Source: Bathynomus jamesi (lineage: Eukaryota; Arthropoda; Malacostraca; Isopoda; Cirolanidae). From it: 64,000 nt of DNA. Location: contig JAJOZX010000944.1 of the NCBI GenBank assembly GCA_023014485.1, positions 952,501 through 1,016,500 of the forward strand. Direction: 5' to 3'. Below, piece after piece: positions 54,700 to 64,000 of this stretch (its first letter is position 1; the number at the start of each line of letters is the position of its first letter). The position numbers and the translations under genes were made by a program. The notes below the pieces were generated by a model. That model saw only the letters and a program-made list of their open reading frames with translations. It was not told the origin of the DNA and did no database searches.

Positions 54700-55559
54700 A
54701 TCGTAGGTTTAGCAATGAATGAACGTTCGTTCGTACGTACGTTCATTATTTCAAGGTCACGGTACCACTTCTCGCTTCGTTGTCGGACTATGAAGGTAAT
54801 GTCGGACGTCGTTTGTGAACAAATAATCAAATAATATAATCAAAATAATCAAATATTATACGTTGTCTATCTACATTACGCAAATTTATATTCCCTAATA
54901 ATAATGATATATACGCCCATATTTGTATAAAAAAAATTACACGAATACATATACATACATGCATACACAACCATGAACGTATAATCGCAGTGAAAGAGGC
55001 GAATGCTCGTTACTTAATGAAGTGTAGTGCGATAAAGTAGCAAGTAAAATTGCATTATCCAACGTACTTTACATAGAAAAAGTCTCTGCTAATGACATTC
55101 CAGGAGCGAAACTCCCCATGTACTTGCCGCAATCGTCATCATCCCTAAAATCCTCCTCCTATAAAAAAGGAAGAACAAAGTCAATGGATAAAGAGAAAAA
55201 TAAAGCCACAATTGATGTTATTGCCTCAGGTACTATCATACAGCGAGATCGACTCCAAGTGTGCATAAAAATCCAACCGTTACATCGTACTACTCGATAT
55301 TATGAAATAACTATGCAATACATATATATTAAAACTGGATGTACAGTAGTAGTATTTACGTTAAATCGTAAATGATGGACATAGTCAAAAATTATTTTGG
55401 ATAAATGGACTAACTTTATTTTGGAGGTTTTAAAAGGGACAATCAAACAAAACGTCTAAATTTAGAAACTGATTAGCATAGCATTGAACAAAGAAATGCT
55501 ATATTATTAGCTTAGTGTAGTTTGCTTTTTGTGTCAATTTAGACCCAAAACTTAATTGT
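54700..55559. other. No gene identified
   Basis: It contains a small palindrome (GAACGTTCGTTCGTACGTAC region, 54720-54750). An 85-codon open frame at 55118-55375 has no recognisable motif. Confidence 0.4.
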
Positions 55560-55565
55560 GTGTGT

Positions 55566-55613
<48 letters not shown>

Positions 55614-55626
55614 AAAACGGACGATA

Positions 55627-55690
<64 letters not shown>
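55560..55690. repeat. (TG)n followed by (TA)n
   Basis: About 23 TG units (55560-55608) and about 30 TA units (55629-55690). The run ends at the mariner terminus. Confidence 0.95.
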
Positions 55691-56443
55691 CAGGGTGGGC
55701 CGTAAGTTTCCATACATAGGAAAATTTAAACGTTTTTTTTATGTTTCAGATACCCTAAGAATATGCGTTTGTAAGATCTTGTTTACTGATGAAGCAAATT
55801 TTTACGTCAATGGAGAGGTTAATCGGCAAAACATACGTTATTGGAGTAATGCTAACCCTAACTGGCTGAGTCCGACGAAGATGCAAGGTGCCGGTAAAGT
55901 GATGGTGTGGGCCGGGATATGGGGTGACAGAATTATTGGACCAATTTTTGTCAGTGGAAATCTTAATGCCGAAAGGTATCTTAACATGTTGCAAGAAGAG
56001 ATTTTCCCATCCCTGCTAAACGAGGAAGGTAACTTCCCAGTTTACTTCCAGCAAGATGGAGCTCCACCTCATTATGGTCTTCACGTGCGTCGGTATTTGG
56101 ATCAGCAGTTTCCGGATGCTTGGATTGGTCGGCGTGGTCCTGTGGAGTGGCCTCCCAGATCCCCAGATCTCACCCCCCTTGATTTCTATCTTTGGGGGCA
56201 CTTGAAGGCCATGGTGTATCAGGAAAAGATACGAGACATAAATCATCTAAAGGAACGTATCACCAACGCCATTACAAGCATAACGTCAACTGTGCTAATG
56301 CGTGTTCATCAACAGTGGGGAACACGTATTGAAATGTGTTTTCAAAACAATGGCAACCATGTAGAGCATATTATATAAATAAAAATGGTTGTCCATAAAA
56401 AATGTTTATTTTTCCTATGTATGGAAACTTACGGCCCACCCTG
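55691..56443 (+). mobile_element. mariner-type element, 5' half of gene deleted
   Basis: The inverted ends CAGGGTGGGCCGTAAGTTTC match over about 34 bp at both termini (55691 and 56443). TA flanks on each side lie within (TA) tracts. The length of 753 bp is about 60% of a complete element. It encodes the catalytic half of the transposase in one uninterrupted frame. Confidence 0.92.
55738..56378 (+). pseudogene. mariner-type (DD41D by my count) transposase, catalytic half
   Basis: The open frame has the first catalytic Asp in ILFTDEANFYVNG, the second in VYFQQDGAPPHYG and the third in PRSPDLTPLDFYLWGHLK. Counting residues between the Asp of QQD and that of LDF gives 41, so DD41D; family rosa is the mariner group known for that spacing. 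The end CFQNNGNHVEHII and stop at 56378 are the normal C-terminus. The helix-turn-helix N-terminus and any start codon are lost, so the product cannot bind ends. No frameshift lies in the catalytic half, unlike most neighbours. The reading frame continues artificially into upstream microsatellites. Confidence 0.85.
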
Positions 56444-56453
56444 TATATATATA

Positions 56454-56630
56454 TAAGCAAACAACCACAGAAAAAGGAAAAAGACACGAAATCCGAGCGC
56501 TTTCGTGATATATTCACATCTTCAGGGAAAAGAAAGAAATAACCTATTTCTTTTCCCTGAAGATGTGAATATATCACGAAAGCGCTCGGATTTCGTGTTT
56601 TTTCCTTTTTTCCCTGTGGTTGTTTGCTTA
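56454..56630. repeat. 177-bp inverted pair of Penelope-type 3' ends
   Basis: Two arms of about 85 bp, nearly perfect, meet at about 56542. Each arm runs from TAAGCAAACAACCACAG outward to the centre through TCCGAGCGCTTTCGTG. The same arm stands alone at 23085-23170. The plus-oriented arm has CTGAAGA (56557) and CGAAAG (56577) bracketing a small GTG/CAC stem. Confidence 0.7.
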
Positions 56631-56664
56631 TTAATAAGATCACGTTTACTCTGATTTGTGTGTG

Positions 56665-56675
<11 letters not shown>

Positions 56676-56731
<56 letters not shown>

Positions 56732-56787
56732 GGACCACCAGCTTAGAGGAGGGGCCACCAGCTCATAGAGGCGGGGCCACCAGCTGT
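56676..56787. repeat. (GA)n and three 22-bp GGGGCCACCAGCT repeats
   Basis: (GA)26 runs directly into three tandem units of (G)AGG(C)GGGGCCACCAGCTNATA. Confidence 0.9.
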
Positions 56788-57059
56788 ATAAACTAACCAA
56801 TAATATACTTGTGCCGATCACACATCAACCATTTGGTATCGTCACAAAAACTTCGAACACATGGAAACCAAGAATTAAGAACAGAAATCAGATTTTCCAC
56901 ACCATGCCTTCACCCATCACGTGCATCCAGCCAACCAAAAGAAAAAACTTGTGTCGGCAGAATAATAACCTCACTTAATCCATGCCATGAATTTTTAAGC
57001 TTTTTTTTTTGTTATGAAATTAGGCCTGTTTTTCCCACAAAAATATTTTTCTACTATAT

Positions 57060-57175
57060 TCTTAGACATATTAGCAAGGCAGGCAAGTGTGTGAGCGTGT
57101 TTTCTGTAACTGGATATCCGTCCTGTGTATGTATCTGCCACCTCTTTGAATGTCGCCATCAGGGTGTGTATTAAG
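57060..57175. repeat. Dispersed repeat S (also at 50100-50200)
   Basis: It shares AAGG(T/C)AGGC(G/A)AGTGTGTGAGCG, TTTTCTG(A/T)AA(T/C)TGGAT and TTTGAATGT(T/C)GC with the other copy. The class is unknown. The sequence between 56790 and 57060 and between 57176 and 57500 shows nothing else. Confidence 0.5.
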
Positions 57176-57504
57176 TAACGCAAGTGAAGAGACAAATCCG
57201 ACTTCAACTGGTTTAGTTTCAACTTGTTCTTTAACTCTTAAAAACATTTTCAACACTTCTTATACACCTTACTATGGAATATACAGTTGTTATAAAGTAC
57301 ATGTAATAAATATTACTCGTCCATGTTCACTCGCGTTAATATAATTCAAATCGGATCTCTCTTCACTCGTGTTACTTTATACACATCCGGTATGTAGGGC
57401 ACAATCAACCAGAGACGTCTCTTTAAAATGCGGAGAGGATTAAGTGCAGGAGGAAATGTTTAAACAAACTACCGCAGGATTACGTTAAGAGTGTGTTACA
57501 AGTA

Positions 57505-57955
57505 CAGGAAGTACCTCAAAACGTCAAAAGGCCTTGCTCGAGGAGGTACCAATGGCAACGGGTGCCAGGGAAAAATTCCTACACCCTCAAATAGTGTACA
57601 AGATTCGGTCTAACCTTTTCTTGAACTGATCCACAGAGGAACTGTTCACAACTTCTGAAGGTAACCTGCTCCACGTCTCAGATTTTATACGTAAAGTAAT
57701 TCCCACACACACACTAGTCCTAAACCGTTTCAAATCCAACTTCCAACCATTGTTGCGAGTTGGGTTATCATTTAAACTAAACATGCTTCTAAAATCGATA
57801 TCATCGAACCCGTGTAAGAGGTTGAAAACTTCGATGAGTTGACCGCGCAGCCTCCGCGTTTCCAGCGAAAACAAATTCAGTGCGCGTAAGCATCGATTGT
57901 AACCCATATGCCTAACGGAAGGGAAGGGATTAACTTTGTGGCCCTCGCCACAAGG
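57505..57955 (-). pseudogene. LINE family B fragment, RT C-terminus and 3' UTR
   Basis: The minus strand has GYNRCLRALNLFSLETRRLR, VFNLLHGFDDIDFRSMFSL and LPSEVVNSSSVDQFKKRLDR with the usual stop and 3' UTR (GGCACCCGTTGCCATTGG). It is truncated at 57955, exactly where zinc-cluster gene copy 2 breaks off, so it inserted into that gene's coding region. Confidence 0.85.
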
Positions 57956-59538
57956 GGCACTGAAACGACATTATGCGACCCAGGTTCAAAATTCTCTCTG
58001 GATGCCCATTCACGCTGTGCATAGTGCTTTTCATCCGCTCGGCTATCCCATTTGCAGAGAAAACATGGGTATTTCGTGTATCCCCCTTGCATTCCCAATA
58101 CAAATGCCACAATCTGAAAAAAATGAAAAATATTTAAAGAATTTAGAGAATTTGTTCTATCAGATAAAAAAATCTATGCATTGGACTGTATCACTTCTGT
58201 GGGGAAGTTAAGTGTTCTTATACGCTCTCAAATAACCTTTGGAAAAAAACATAGTCAGTAGCAATAGTACTATGATATTAGTATTACCTTCAAATCTCCA
58301 CAGATCCTCCAGTTATGTTGGTCGTACACGAGAGCATCCAGTAAAATTTTCATGTTATCGTAGCTCTCAGTAAGTTGTACGGAATGTGCTACAGGGACTG
58401 ATGCAACCCTATTCCCAATGTTGAGAAGTACTGCTTTCAAACTTCGTTTAGACGAGTCTATAAATAGCCTCCATTCTGATGCGTTATATGGCAGGCCCAA
58501 GGATTCGATTAGCCCCTCAACATTGCAGCAGTACACTAAGGAAGAGGTATTTTCGTGCACTGCAAAAAACTTGCGGAATTCTTCCTCTCGTTTCCTATAC
58601 AAGGAGAATGTTGTTCCCGGAGCCAGCAAGTTGTCCTCTCGAAGTCGTGAGCCCAAGATCTCGGCAGCTAATTTGGAAAGTCCTAAATCCCTGGTAAGAT
58701 CATTAAGTTTGGCCTGGTTGAGAGGCCTCGGCTCATTTGAAGCGGTATTTTGAGGTATATACGACTGGGACTGGTCATTGGTCATTGATTTATCATCAGA
58801 ATCATCGAAGTCCAGGGTTTGAGGTGGGTCGGGTATTGGAATTCCAGGACCATGGGGTACAGGTTTCATAGCAGAAGGAATGTCAGGGTATACAACAATG
58901 TGTTATTCTTCTTCTTAACTCCTGAAAATAGAAACACAGAAACATGGATATAAAACTTGCATATGAAATAGAAGAAGCATTCAGACAGTGGCGGCTCGTG
59001 AGGGAAGGCTGCGGTCTGTAAGATATGAAATAGGTCGATGGAGTCCGTATGTTTTTTTTTCTTTCTTTTTCATTCATATTGTCCCTTCGGGGACAATATG
59101 TATATGTAAATGTATGATTACCATTATGGTGAATATTATGCTATATATGGTGAATATTACATTATGGTGAATATTATGTCAAGTTTCATACGAGGATTTC
59201 AAAATATTTAAGAAAAATAAATTTATAAGCCCACCTTGGAGGTTTGTCATGCAGAAATAGCAATCTGTCACGTGATCCTTTCCTTCTCTCCAAATCATGA
59301 GAATTCCAAAAGGCAAAGATTTCGCTCTGCCTTTGCTCCATCTTCTCAAATTTTCAATGCACGTCTTGCAGCACATATGAGGGGCGAAATTTTTGTCCTG
59401 GTCCCCTAGCTTAATTCCAAAGTATGCTCTATACATTGTCTTCACAAATTTAGTGATTTGGGACTGGTTATTTGGCATGGTAACCGTCCCACATAAGTAG
59501 CAGAATCTATTGGGATCATTTTTACACGCTCTATTCAT
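57956..59538 (-). pseudogene. Multicopy zinc-cluster gene (unassigned), copy 2, with two introns
   Basis: Exon 1 (59538-59235) starts MNRACKNDPNRFCYLCG. It continues AYFGIKLGDQDKNFAPHMCC, FGILMIWREGKDH and TDCYFCMTNLQ, a zinc-binding CxxC/H array. Intron 1 (59234-58922) and intron 2 (58287-58114) have GT…AG borders. Exon 2 has AMKPVPHGPGIPIPDPP (after a 1-bp shift near 58890), DLGLSKLAAEILGSRL, FIDSSKRSLKAVLLNIGN and WRICGDLK. Exon 3 opens IVAFVLGMQGGYTKYPCFLC and KWDSRADEKHY, then is cut by LINE B at 57956. The C-terminal half seen in copy 1 is absent. Function is unknown; the family is repeated across arthropod genomes, which suggests a transposon or amplified gene. Confidence 0.8.
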
Positions 59539-59754
59539 TATGAAATATTTTAACTATATGCCTGAAAAGTAAAAAAAGATATTATACAAGTGAAACAAGT
59601 GATGATAGATGTTACTGTTCCAATTCCGCTTTGACAAAATCACGAAAAATTCTATTTTACTTGAGGCCATAGCCGGATAACCTGAGCTGATTGAGAAAAA
59701 CGGATTGCAGATTCGAAATCAGCAGGAAAACCTATAAGAATTACTTACAAAACC

Positions 59755-60300
59755 CTTGACAGCAAAATTGATGCATACCAGTGTTCAAACACCTCAGACA
59801 CAACACTGGCCAAGGCTATTGGCCTATAGTTATCTTTACTGTTGGTTTTACCCTTTTTATCTTTTAGTACTGGCACCATATACGAGTAAACCTGTAAAGC
59901 ACAAAGCTAACAGAGGCACTAATCTGTCACTACTAAATTTCAGATGCTCAGCAGAAATACCATCAATACCACATGATTTCTTACAATCTAAACATTTTAT
60001 GGCCTGTTTAGTCTCAAATACACAAACTCTTATATCTGGAGTATAGGTAGCATCACAATCAACATTATTGTTCTTATGTACAAAGTTGAATAACTCAAGT
60101 GTTCCTTCCATAATTTGACTATATTCTGTCTCACTTACATTTTCAATATTAACAGGGAGACATTGCACTATTATTCATTTTTTTAATTCGTCCCAAAAGT
60201 TTCTTGGATTCTTACTGATAAACTTTCTAGCCAGAGCATCCCTGCTTAACTCACCCTCATGATTTTTTATATACCTTAATGCATACTTGAGCCTGGCATA
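59755..60300 (-). pseudogene. LINE family D fragment: pre-RT and first RT motifs
   Basis: The minus strand reads RLKYALRYIKNHEGELSRDA and KNPRNFWDELKK next to the minisatellite. After a stop it has KQAIKCLDCKKSCGIDGISA and EHLKFSSDRLVPLLALCFTG. In a shifted frame it has VPVLKDKKGKTNSKDNYRPI and ALASVVSEVFEHWYASILL. These are RT motifs 0 to 2 of a non-LTR element distinct from families A-C. The catalytic FADD region is not present; the fragment stops at about 59755. Confidence 0.75.
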
Positions 60301-61040
60301 GGCTGAGCGGCAGAGGGCTCTGCACTCGTGGATCCAGGATGAGGCTGAGCGGCAGAGGGCTCTGCACTCGTGGATCCATCCAGGATGAGGCTGAGCGGCA
60401 GAGGGCTCTGCACTCGTGGATCCATCCAGGATGAGGCTGAGCGGCAGAGGGCTCTGCACTCGTGGATCCATCCAGGATGAGGCTGAGCGGCAGAGGGCTC
60501 TGCACTCGTGGATCCACCAGGATGAGGCTGAGCGGCAGAGGGCTCTGCACTCGTGGATCCATCCAGGATGAGGCTGAGCGGCAGAGGGCTCTGCACTCGT
60601 GGATCCATCCAGGATGAGGCTGAGCGGCAGAGGGCTCTGCACTCGTGGATCCATCCAGGATGAGGCTGAGCGGCAGAGGGCTCTGCACTCGTGGATCCAT
60701 CCAGGATGAGGCTGAGCGGCAGAGGGCTCTGCACTCGTGGATCCATCCAGGATGAGGCTGAGCGGCAGAGGGCTCTGCACTCGTGGATCCATCCAGGATG
60801 AGGCTGAGCGGCAGAGGGCTCTGCACTCGTGGATCCATCCAGGATGAGGCTGAGCGGCAGAGGGCTCTGCACTCGTGGATCCATCCAGGATGAGGCTGAG
60901 CGGCAGAGGGCTCTGCACTCGTGGATCCATCCAGGATGAGGCTGAGCGGCAGAGGGCTCTGCACTCGTGGATCCATCCAGGATGAGGCTGAGCGGCAGAG
61001 GGCTCTGCACTCGTGGATCCAGGATGAGGCTGAGCGGCAG
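60301..61040. repeat. 46-bp minisatellite, 16 copies
   Basis: The unit starts GGCTGAGCGGCAGAGGGCTC and ends GATCCATCCAGGATGA. There are thirteen 46-bp units and one 45-bp unit. The first and last units are 42 bp, each lacking one TCCA. The repeats are otherwise virtually identical. A 13-bp partial unit closes the array. Because 46 is not a multiple of 3 and the unit has no stop on the minus strand, all three minus frames stay open. Confidence 0.97.
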
Positions 61041-61204
61041 CCAAATATTTGTTTCAACTAAATTATTACAATTTCAGAGACGGTCTTGATAAATTTTACT
61101 TTATTGAAGGAAAAATTTGCCACAATATTAGTTCACATACATGTTTATTTTAGTTTAGAGTAGATTTAGTTAATTTTTCAGTTTTGTTCACACTATGTCC
61201 ATTG

Positions 61205-61334
61205 CCACTGTAATAGAAAAGTAATAGACTTATCTATTACTTTGCCTTCTATTACTATTACAGCCAAAAAATTATGATCTATTACTATTACTTGAAAAAT
61301 CCTGTAATAGTCTATTACTATTACCCCATGCCTG
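61205..61334 (-). mobile_element. Orphan hAT-type terminus with TAATAG subterminal repeats
   Basis: Read on the minus strand from 61334, it begins CAGGCATGGGGTAATAGTAA and continues through eight TAATAG hexamers. Such TA-rich subterminal clusters behind a CAG start are usual for hAT ends. The partner end is not found in the window. Confidence 0.5.
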
Positions 61335-61339
61335 GTAAG

Positions 61340-62160
61340 AACAAAATCATTAATTTACAATGGGTAAATAGATATTTTGTAACCCGTCAAGAAATCCACT
61401 CGTATCAGACCAGAAATAGATCAAAGCTTGTTTTACATCAACTTAGATAGTCTTAATTTCAAAAACTACCTATTTTCATTGGATTGAAACTATGGAACGA
61501 CTTAAATGCCGATATAAAAAATATTGTGACTGCCATTATTAATCGGGATTTCAACTTGGTTTTAAACAAATTAACATACTAACAAAATTCTAGGATTAAT
61601 GTACATTACTATTGTTTATTAATTTCTCGTGTGTAATCTAGTATTAAAAACATTTCTTGGGATTGTTCAGTTCTTGTCTCTCGTGTATAATATTGGTTTC
61701 TTTGTATGGTATAATGCCTTTAATGGTGACCTTGCATTTGTCATGTCAGTAGTGATAATTTAAGATTAATACACGCTTTAACTATCAATAATACTTACTT
61801 ATTTATTATTAATTAATAACAACTAGTTGTTTGTTTTTAATAAGAGCCCAGTAAAGCCTAAAGCTTAAGGGCCAAATTAAACAAAATAAATAGCCCAGCT
61901 TCACAATTATTCATGTCATTGTAAAAAGAATGCATTTATTTTATTAATTGATTCTGTATTTTTGTAACAGCCTTATTTTGGTTGCATACTTAAATTTCTT
62001 TAAATTAACAGTTTTAATGCGCGTATATAAATAATTTATTTTATTGCTAATATATTGTAATTACTATTAGCTTCAGAACTTTCGATAGGAGCTTCTATCA
62101 TTATCAATGATTTCTAAAAGTAAAGATGTTCGCAATTGGACTTTATTAAACTTCGCTTCC
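61340..62160. other. AT-rich interval, no gene identified
   Basis: No open frame with a motif, no inverted ends and no RNA-like element was seen. Confidence 0.5.
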
Positions 62161-62163
<3 letters not shown>

Positions 62164-62220
<57 letters not shown>

Positions 62221-62228
62221 ATATATAT
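62164..62228. repeat. (TA)n microsatellite
   Basis: About 32 TA units with one break, at the 3' end of the minus-strand SINE. Confidence 0.95.
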
Positions 62229-62230
62229 AA

Positions 62231-62367
62231 CCTTTGGTTAGCTTCCGCCCGAATTGTTCATTCTGACGAAGGTCAAGTTTTTCACTCCACCTTAGACCTA
62301 CAGTTTAACGTGGAATCCGAACCACGCCCCATCAGCAGCCCAGAGTCTTAACCACTAGGCCACCCAT
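62231..62367 (-). mobile_element. tRNA-derived SINE
   Basis: On the minus strand an A box TGGCCTAGTGGTTAAGACTC (from about 62366) and a B box GGTTCGGATTCC (62313-62324) are spaced as in a tRNA. The following body has CTGTAGGTCTAAGG, shared in part with the 5S-type SINE at 42212-42380. A (TA)n tail follows. Confidence 0.75.
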
Positions 62368-62382
62368 TTATCTACCAACCAC

Positions 62383-62503
62383 TTTTTTTTTTTTTTATTG
62401 TGTGGAAGGATGAACAGCTAGGTTTTGCTGCGCGCCGGCTGCCGTCGGGTCTCGAACCCGGGGCCGATGGATTCGTAGTCAGCGACGCTAACCACTGCAC
62501 CAT
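62383..62503 (-). mobile_element. tRNA-derived SINE with A tail
   Basis: On the minus strand, 62503-62437 has an A box TGGTGCAGTGGTTAGCGT and a B box GGTTCGAGACCC. The anticodon-loop-like CTACGAA would read ACG, so an Arg tRNA ancestor is plausible. A body of 40 bp and an A14 tail (62396-62383) follow. The acceptor stem is not paired, so it is not a tRNA gene. It differs from the adjacent SINE. Confidence 0.8.
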
Positions 62504-62670
62504 ATATATATATATATATATAATATATATTTTTTTTTTTAATTTTAACTCCGCGGTGGAACTTGTAGAGTATAAAAAGTGAACCTTTCCACGGATTTCA
62601 GAATAGCAATCCCCCAAAGAAAAGTTTTGGTTTTATCGCGATGTCCATAACGACCTTTCCTCTTTCGCAG

Positions 62671-62786
62671 AAGCCCAAGCGGAGCCCCAGCATATCGCCC
62701 CTGATATTGTGAATGGAAGAATTGCCAGGCAAACTGGCGCCGACTTAAGAAGGGCTGCAGATGATTTTCAACGTTCGAGAGAGGAG
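62671..62786 (+). CDS. Candidate internal exon with a BCL-2-family BH3-like motif
   Basis: A strong acceptor (CGACCTTTCCTCTTTCGCAG, ending 62670) and a donor GAG|GTCAGT (62787) bound 116 bp. Only one frame is open across it: two bases finish a codon, then 38 codons follow. The peptide begins AQAEPQHIAPDIVNGR and continues IARQTGADLRRAADDFQRSR. The stretch L-R-R-A-A-D-D-F fits the BH3 consensus L-x3-(G/A)-D-(D/E)-hydrophobic, as in BCL-2 (LRQAGDDF) and PUMA (LRRMADDL). The first hydrophobic position is Thr, which is atypical. The GC-rich codon use contrasts with the AT-rich surroundings. If real, the product would act in mitochondrial apoptosis control. Other exons are not found here; chance similarity remains possible. 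Confidence 0.4.
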
Positions 62787-64000
62787 GTCAGTTCATTCAT
62801 TGTTGATTTGCCTCTTTTCGAATCTTTTAATTAAAATTTAACTATTTTCTCCATAACATTCTATGATAAAACACTTTGGCAGAAATGTCTCGATATTTAT
62901 TTAATAGAAGCTTCATTTTCCTCTCTCTTACACACATTTTCATGAAGACATTCTTTAAACATCTTTTAATCTGTATCCGTTTAAAAGATATACATGTATA
63001 TTAGTAGCAACATCTAATTATATGAATCGCGATACAGTTCTCATTTCTGAAATATACATACGTATGAGAGCGTATATACGGTATCACTGCGAGTATGGAA
63101 TGCATTCAAATGTAAAATATGATTTAGGAAGTTCCAATTTTGTATTCATCTTTCGTGTCGGATATGTAAACAAATTTAATTGTTGTGCCGCAAACGATAT
63201 AAATGCATTCATAATCGCGTCTCTTTGGTCATATTTCACACTTTTATTTAGAGTTCAGCTATGCATTTACAGAGCATTTATGGGTGTAGCCCCAGTCAAA
63301 TAGGATGATGAAACATACGTTCTTTCCCAAACACGACGTTTGCCGTTACGAAGGAGATTAAACCTACCCTAACATTATTATTATTCTCTATCTAGACTGA
63401 TGTGGAAGTCCTCCCAAAATGACTGCACTGTCACCTCATGCCCCATGGGGGAGAGGGGCCCACGAGACATTTCAGACATTTTACGTACAATTTAACAAAC
63501 ATTTTCTAAGCACAAGTAAATTAGTGTTGTTTTTGTTTGTCCATTTTGGCTGTGTTCTACTCGGGCAGCGTGTTACAGTGGTAAGAATGAATTGGCAACA
63601 ATGGATATTCAAATGCGTCCTGTCAGATTGGACGTATGACCGCCCATCGACAACTTTCGTGATTTAGGTGGAAGTTTCCATCAGTAATAATTACTAAAAA
63701 TGTAATGCATAACGCTCCCAATTAATAACACCACACTATCACCCAAACCTGGTGGAATTCATACCTAGACAGTCAAACGCCGAGCTTGAACAGTCCTGTA
63801 ATCGACCGCAAGTACAAGCACCTGTGATATTAATGCCCAAATAAGTTGATCACCGAACCCATCCACCTCCGAGGTGGTTGTCGCGTTCCCTTCCCCCTCC
63901 TCCAGTACCTCCATCACCTTTCCTAACCTCGCTGCAGCAGTGTTATGCTCTTGCCTCTTCTTTTCCCCAATTCAGTATCAATTAATCTTGGCCCCAAATG
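62787..64000. other. Presumed intron or intergenic DNA, no further gene identified
   Basis: No second exon with BH1/BH2-like motifs was found. A short piece at 63345-63368 (TTACGAAGGAGATTAAAC) matches the tail of the SINE at 42212-42380. Pyrimidine-rich DNA lies near 63880-63970. Confidence 0.4.

Noticed and set aside
55118..55375. 85-codon open frame
   Set aside because: No recognisable motif, AT-biased codons and no splice context.
55560..55737. Coding extension upstream of the mariner transposase fragment
   Set aside because: The frame there reads only (TG)n, (TA)n and the inverted end.
58985..59000. CAGTGGCGGCTCG as a hAT terminus
   Set aside because: No partner end or duplication was found, and it lies within an intron of zinc-cluster gene copy 2.
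60301..61040. Regular repeats resembling a CRISPR array
   Set aside because: There are no unique spacers; the units are contiguous and identical, and the DNA is eukaryotic.
60175..61057. Three overlapping 240-290-codon frames on the minus strand
   Set aside because: They read the same 46-bp minisatellite in three phases; a stop-free repeat unit explains all of them.
62437..62503. Functional tRNA-Arg(ACG) gene
   Set aside because: The acceptor stem does not pair and an A-tailed SINE body follows.
63022..63303. 93-codon open frame downstream of the candidate exon
   Set aside because: No BH1/BH2 or other motif, and no acceptor or donor that I would defend; probably intronic.

Overview
This is a stretch of animal nuclear DNA, almost certainly arthropod. 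A decapod-like crustacean is my guess, from the repeat vocabulary only: long (TA)n, (GA)n and (CT)n tracts, CR1-like LINEs with an SGNH-esterase ORF1, TTAGG/CCTAA-rich modules, and tRNA- and 5S-derived SINEs. Nothing is bacterial: there are no operons or ribosome binding sites. Nearly all recognisable coding sequence belongs to transposable elements. The only long intact gene is a 669-residue hAT transposase at 7305-9314. Only one short stretch (62671-62786) looks like an exon of an ordinary host gene, and it carries a BCL-2-family BH3-like motif.

Layout. 1-3630: a 95-bp TTAA-bounded MITE, a deleted mariner, a LINE (family C) split by a 1-kb insertion, and a tRNA-derived SINE. 3631-17247: a three-level nest. 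A ZMYM1-type hAT (perfect 8-bp target duplication) contains a second, coding-intact hAT (perfect duplication) and a third, BED-finger hAT, which itself contains a nearly full-length CR1-like LINE (family A). 17250-25165: a Penelope-like remnant with a GIY-YIG domain, a 2.6-kb element with hAT-like ends carrying a broken zinc-cluster gene, LINE C copy 2 split by a MITE, a 650-bp near-perfect palindrome, and several mariner MITEs. 25485-29626: a 4.1-kb DNA transposon with perfect 14-bp inverted ends and a perfect 8-bp duplication, with a protein I cannot assign to a superfamily.

29627-34500: a MITE, LINE A copy 2, a SINE and a deletion derivative of the intact hAT. 34519-39626: five head-to-tail CR1-like (family B) pieces joined at (CT)n tracts, then LINE C copy 3. 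42212-47200: a 5S/tRNA-like SINE and an almost complete CR1-B on the minus strand. 47320-49235: a MULE with FLYWCH and MULE domains. 50463-52382: a second copy of the BED hAT holding a non-autonomous Helitron at an exact A/T site. 55691-56443: a mariner fragment with all three catalytic acidic residues. 57505-59538: an intron-containing zinc-cluster gene interrupted by CR1-B. 59755-61040: a LINE D fragment abutting a 46-bp minisatellite. 62231-62503: two tRNA-derived SINEs just before the candidate host exon.

The genes do not form a pathway. What the window records is the order of insertions: target-site duplications and interrupted reading frames allow many events to be ranked in time. Stretches where I see nothing identifiable are listed as such.
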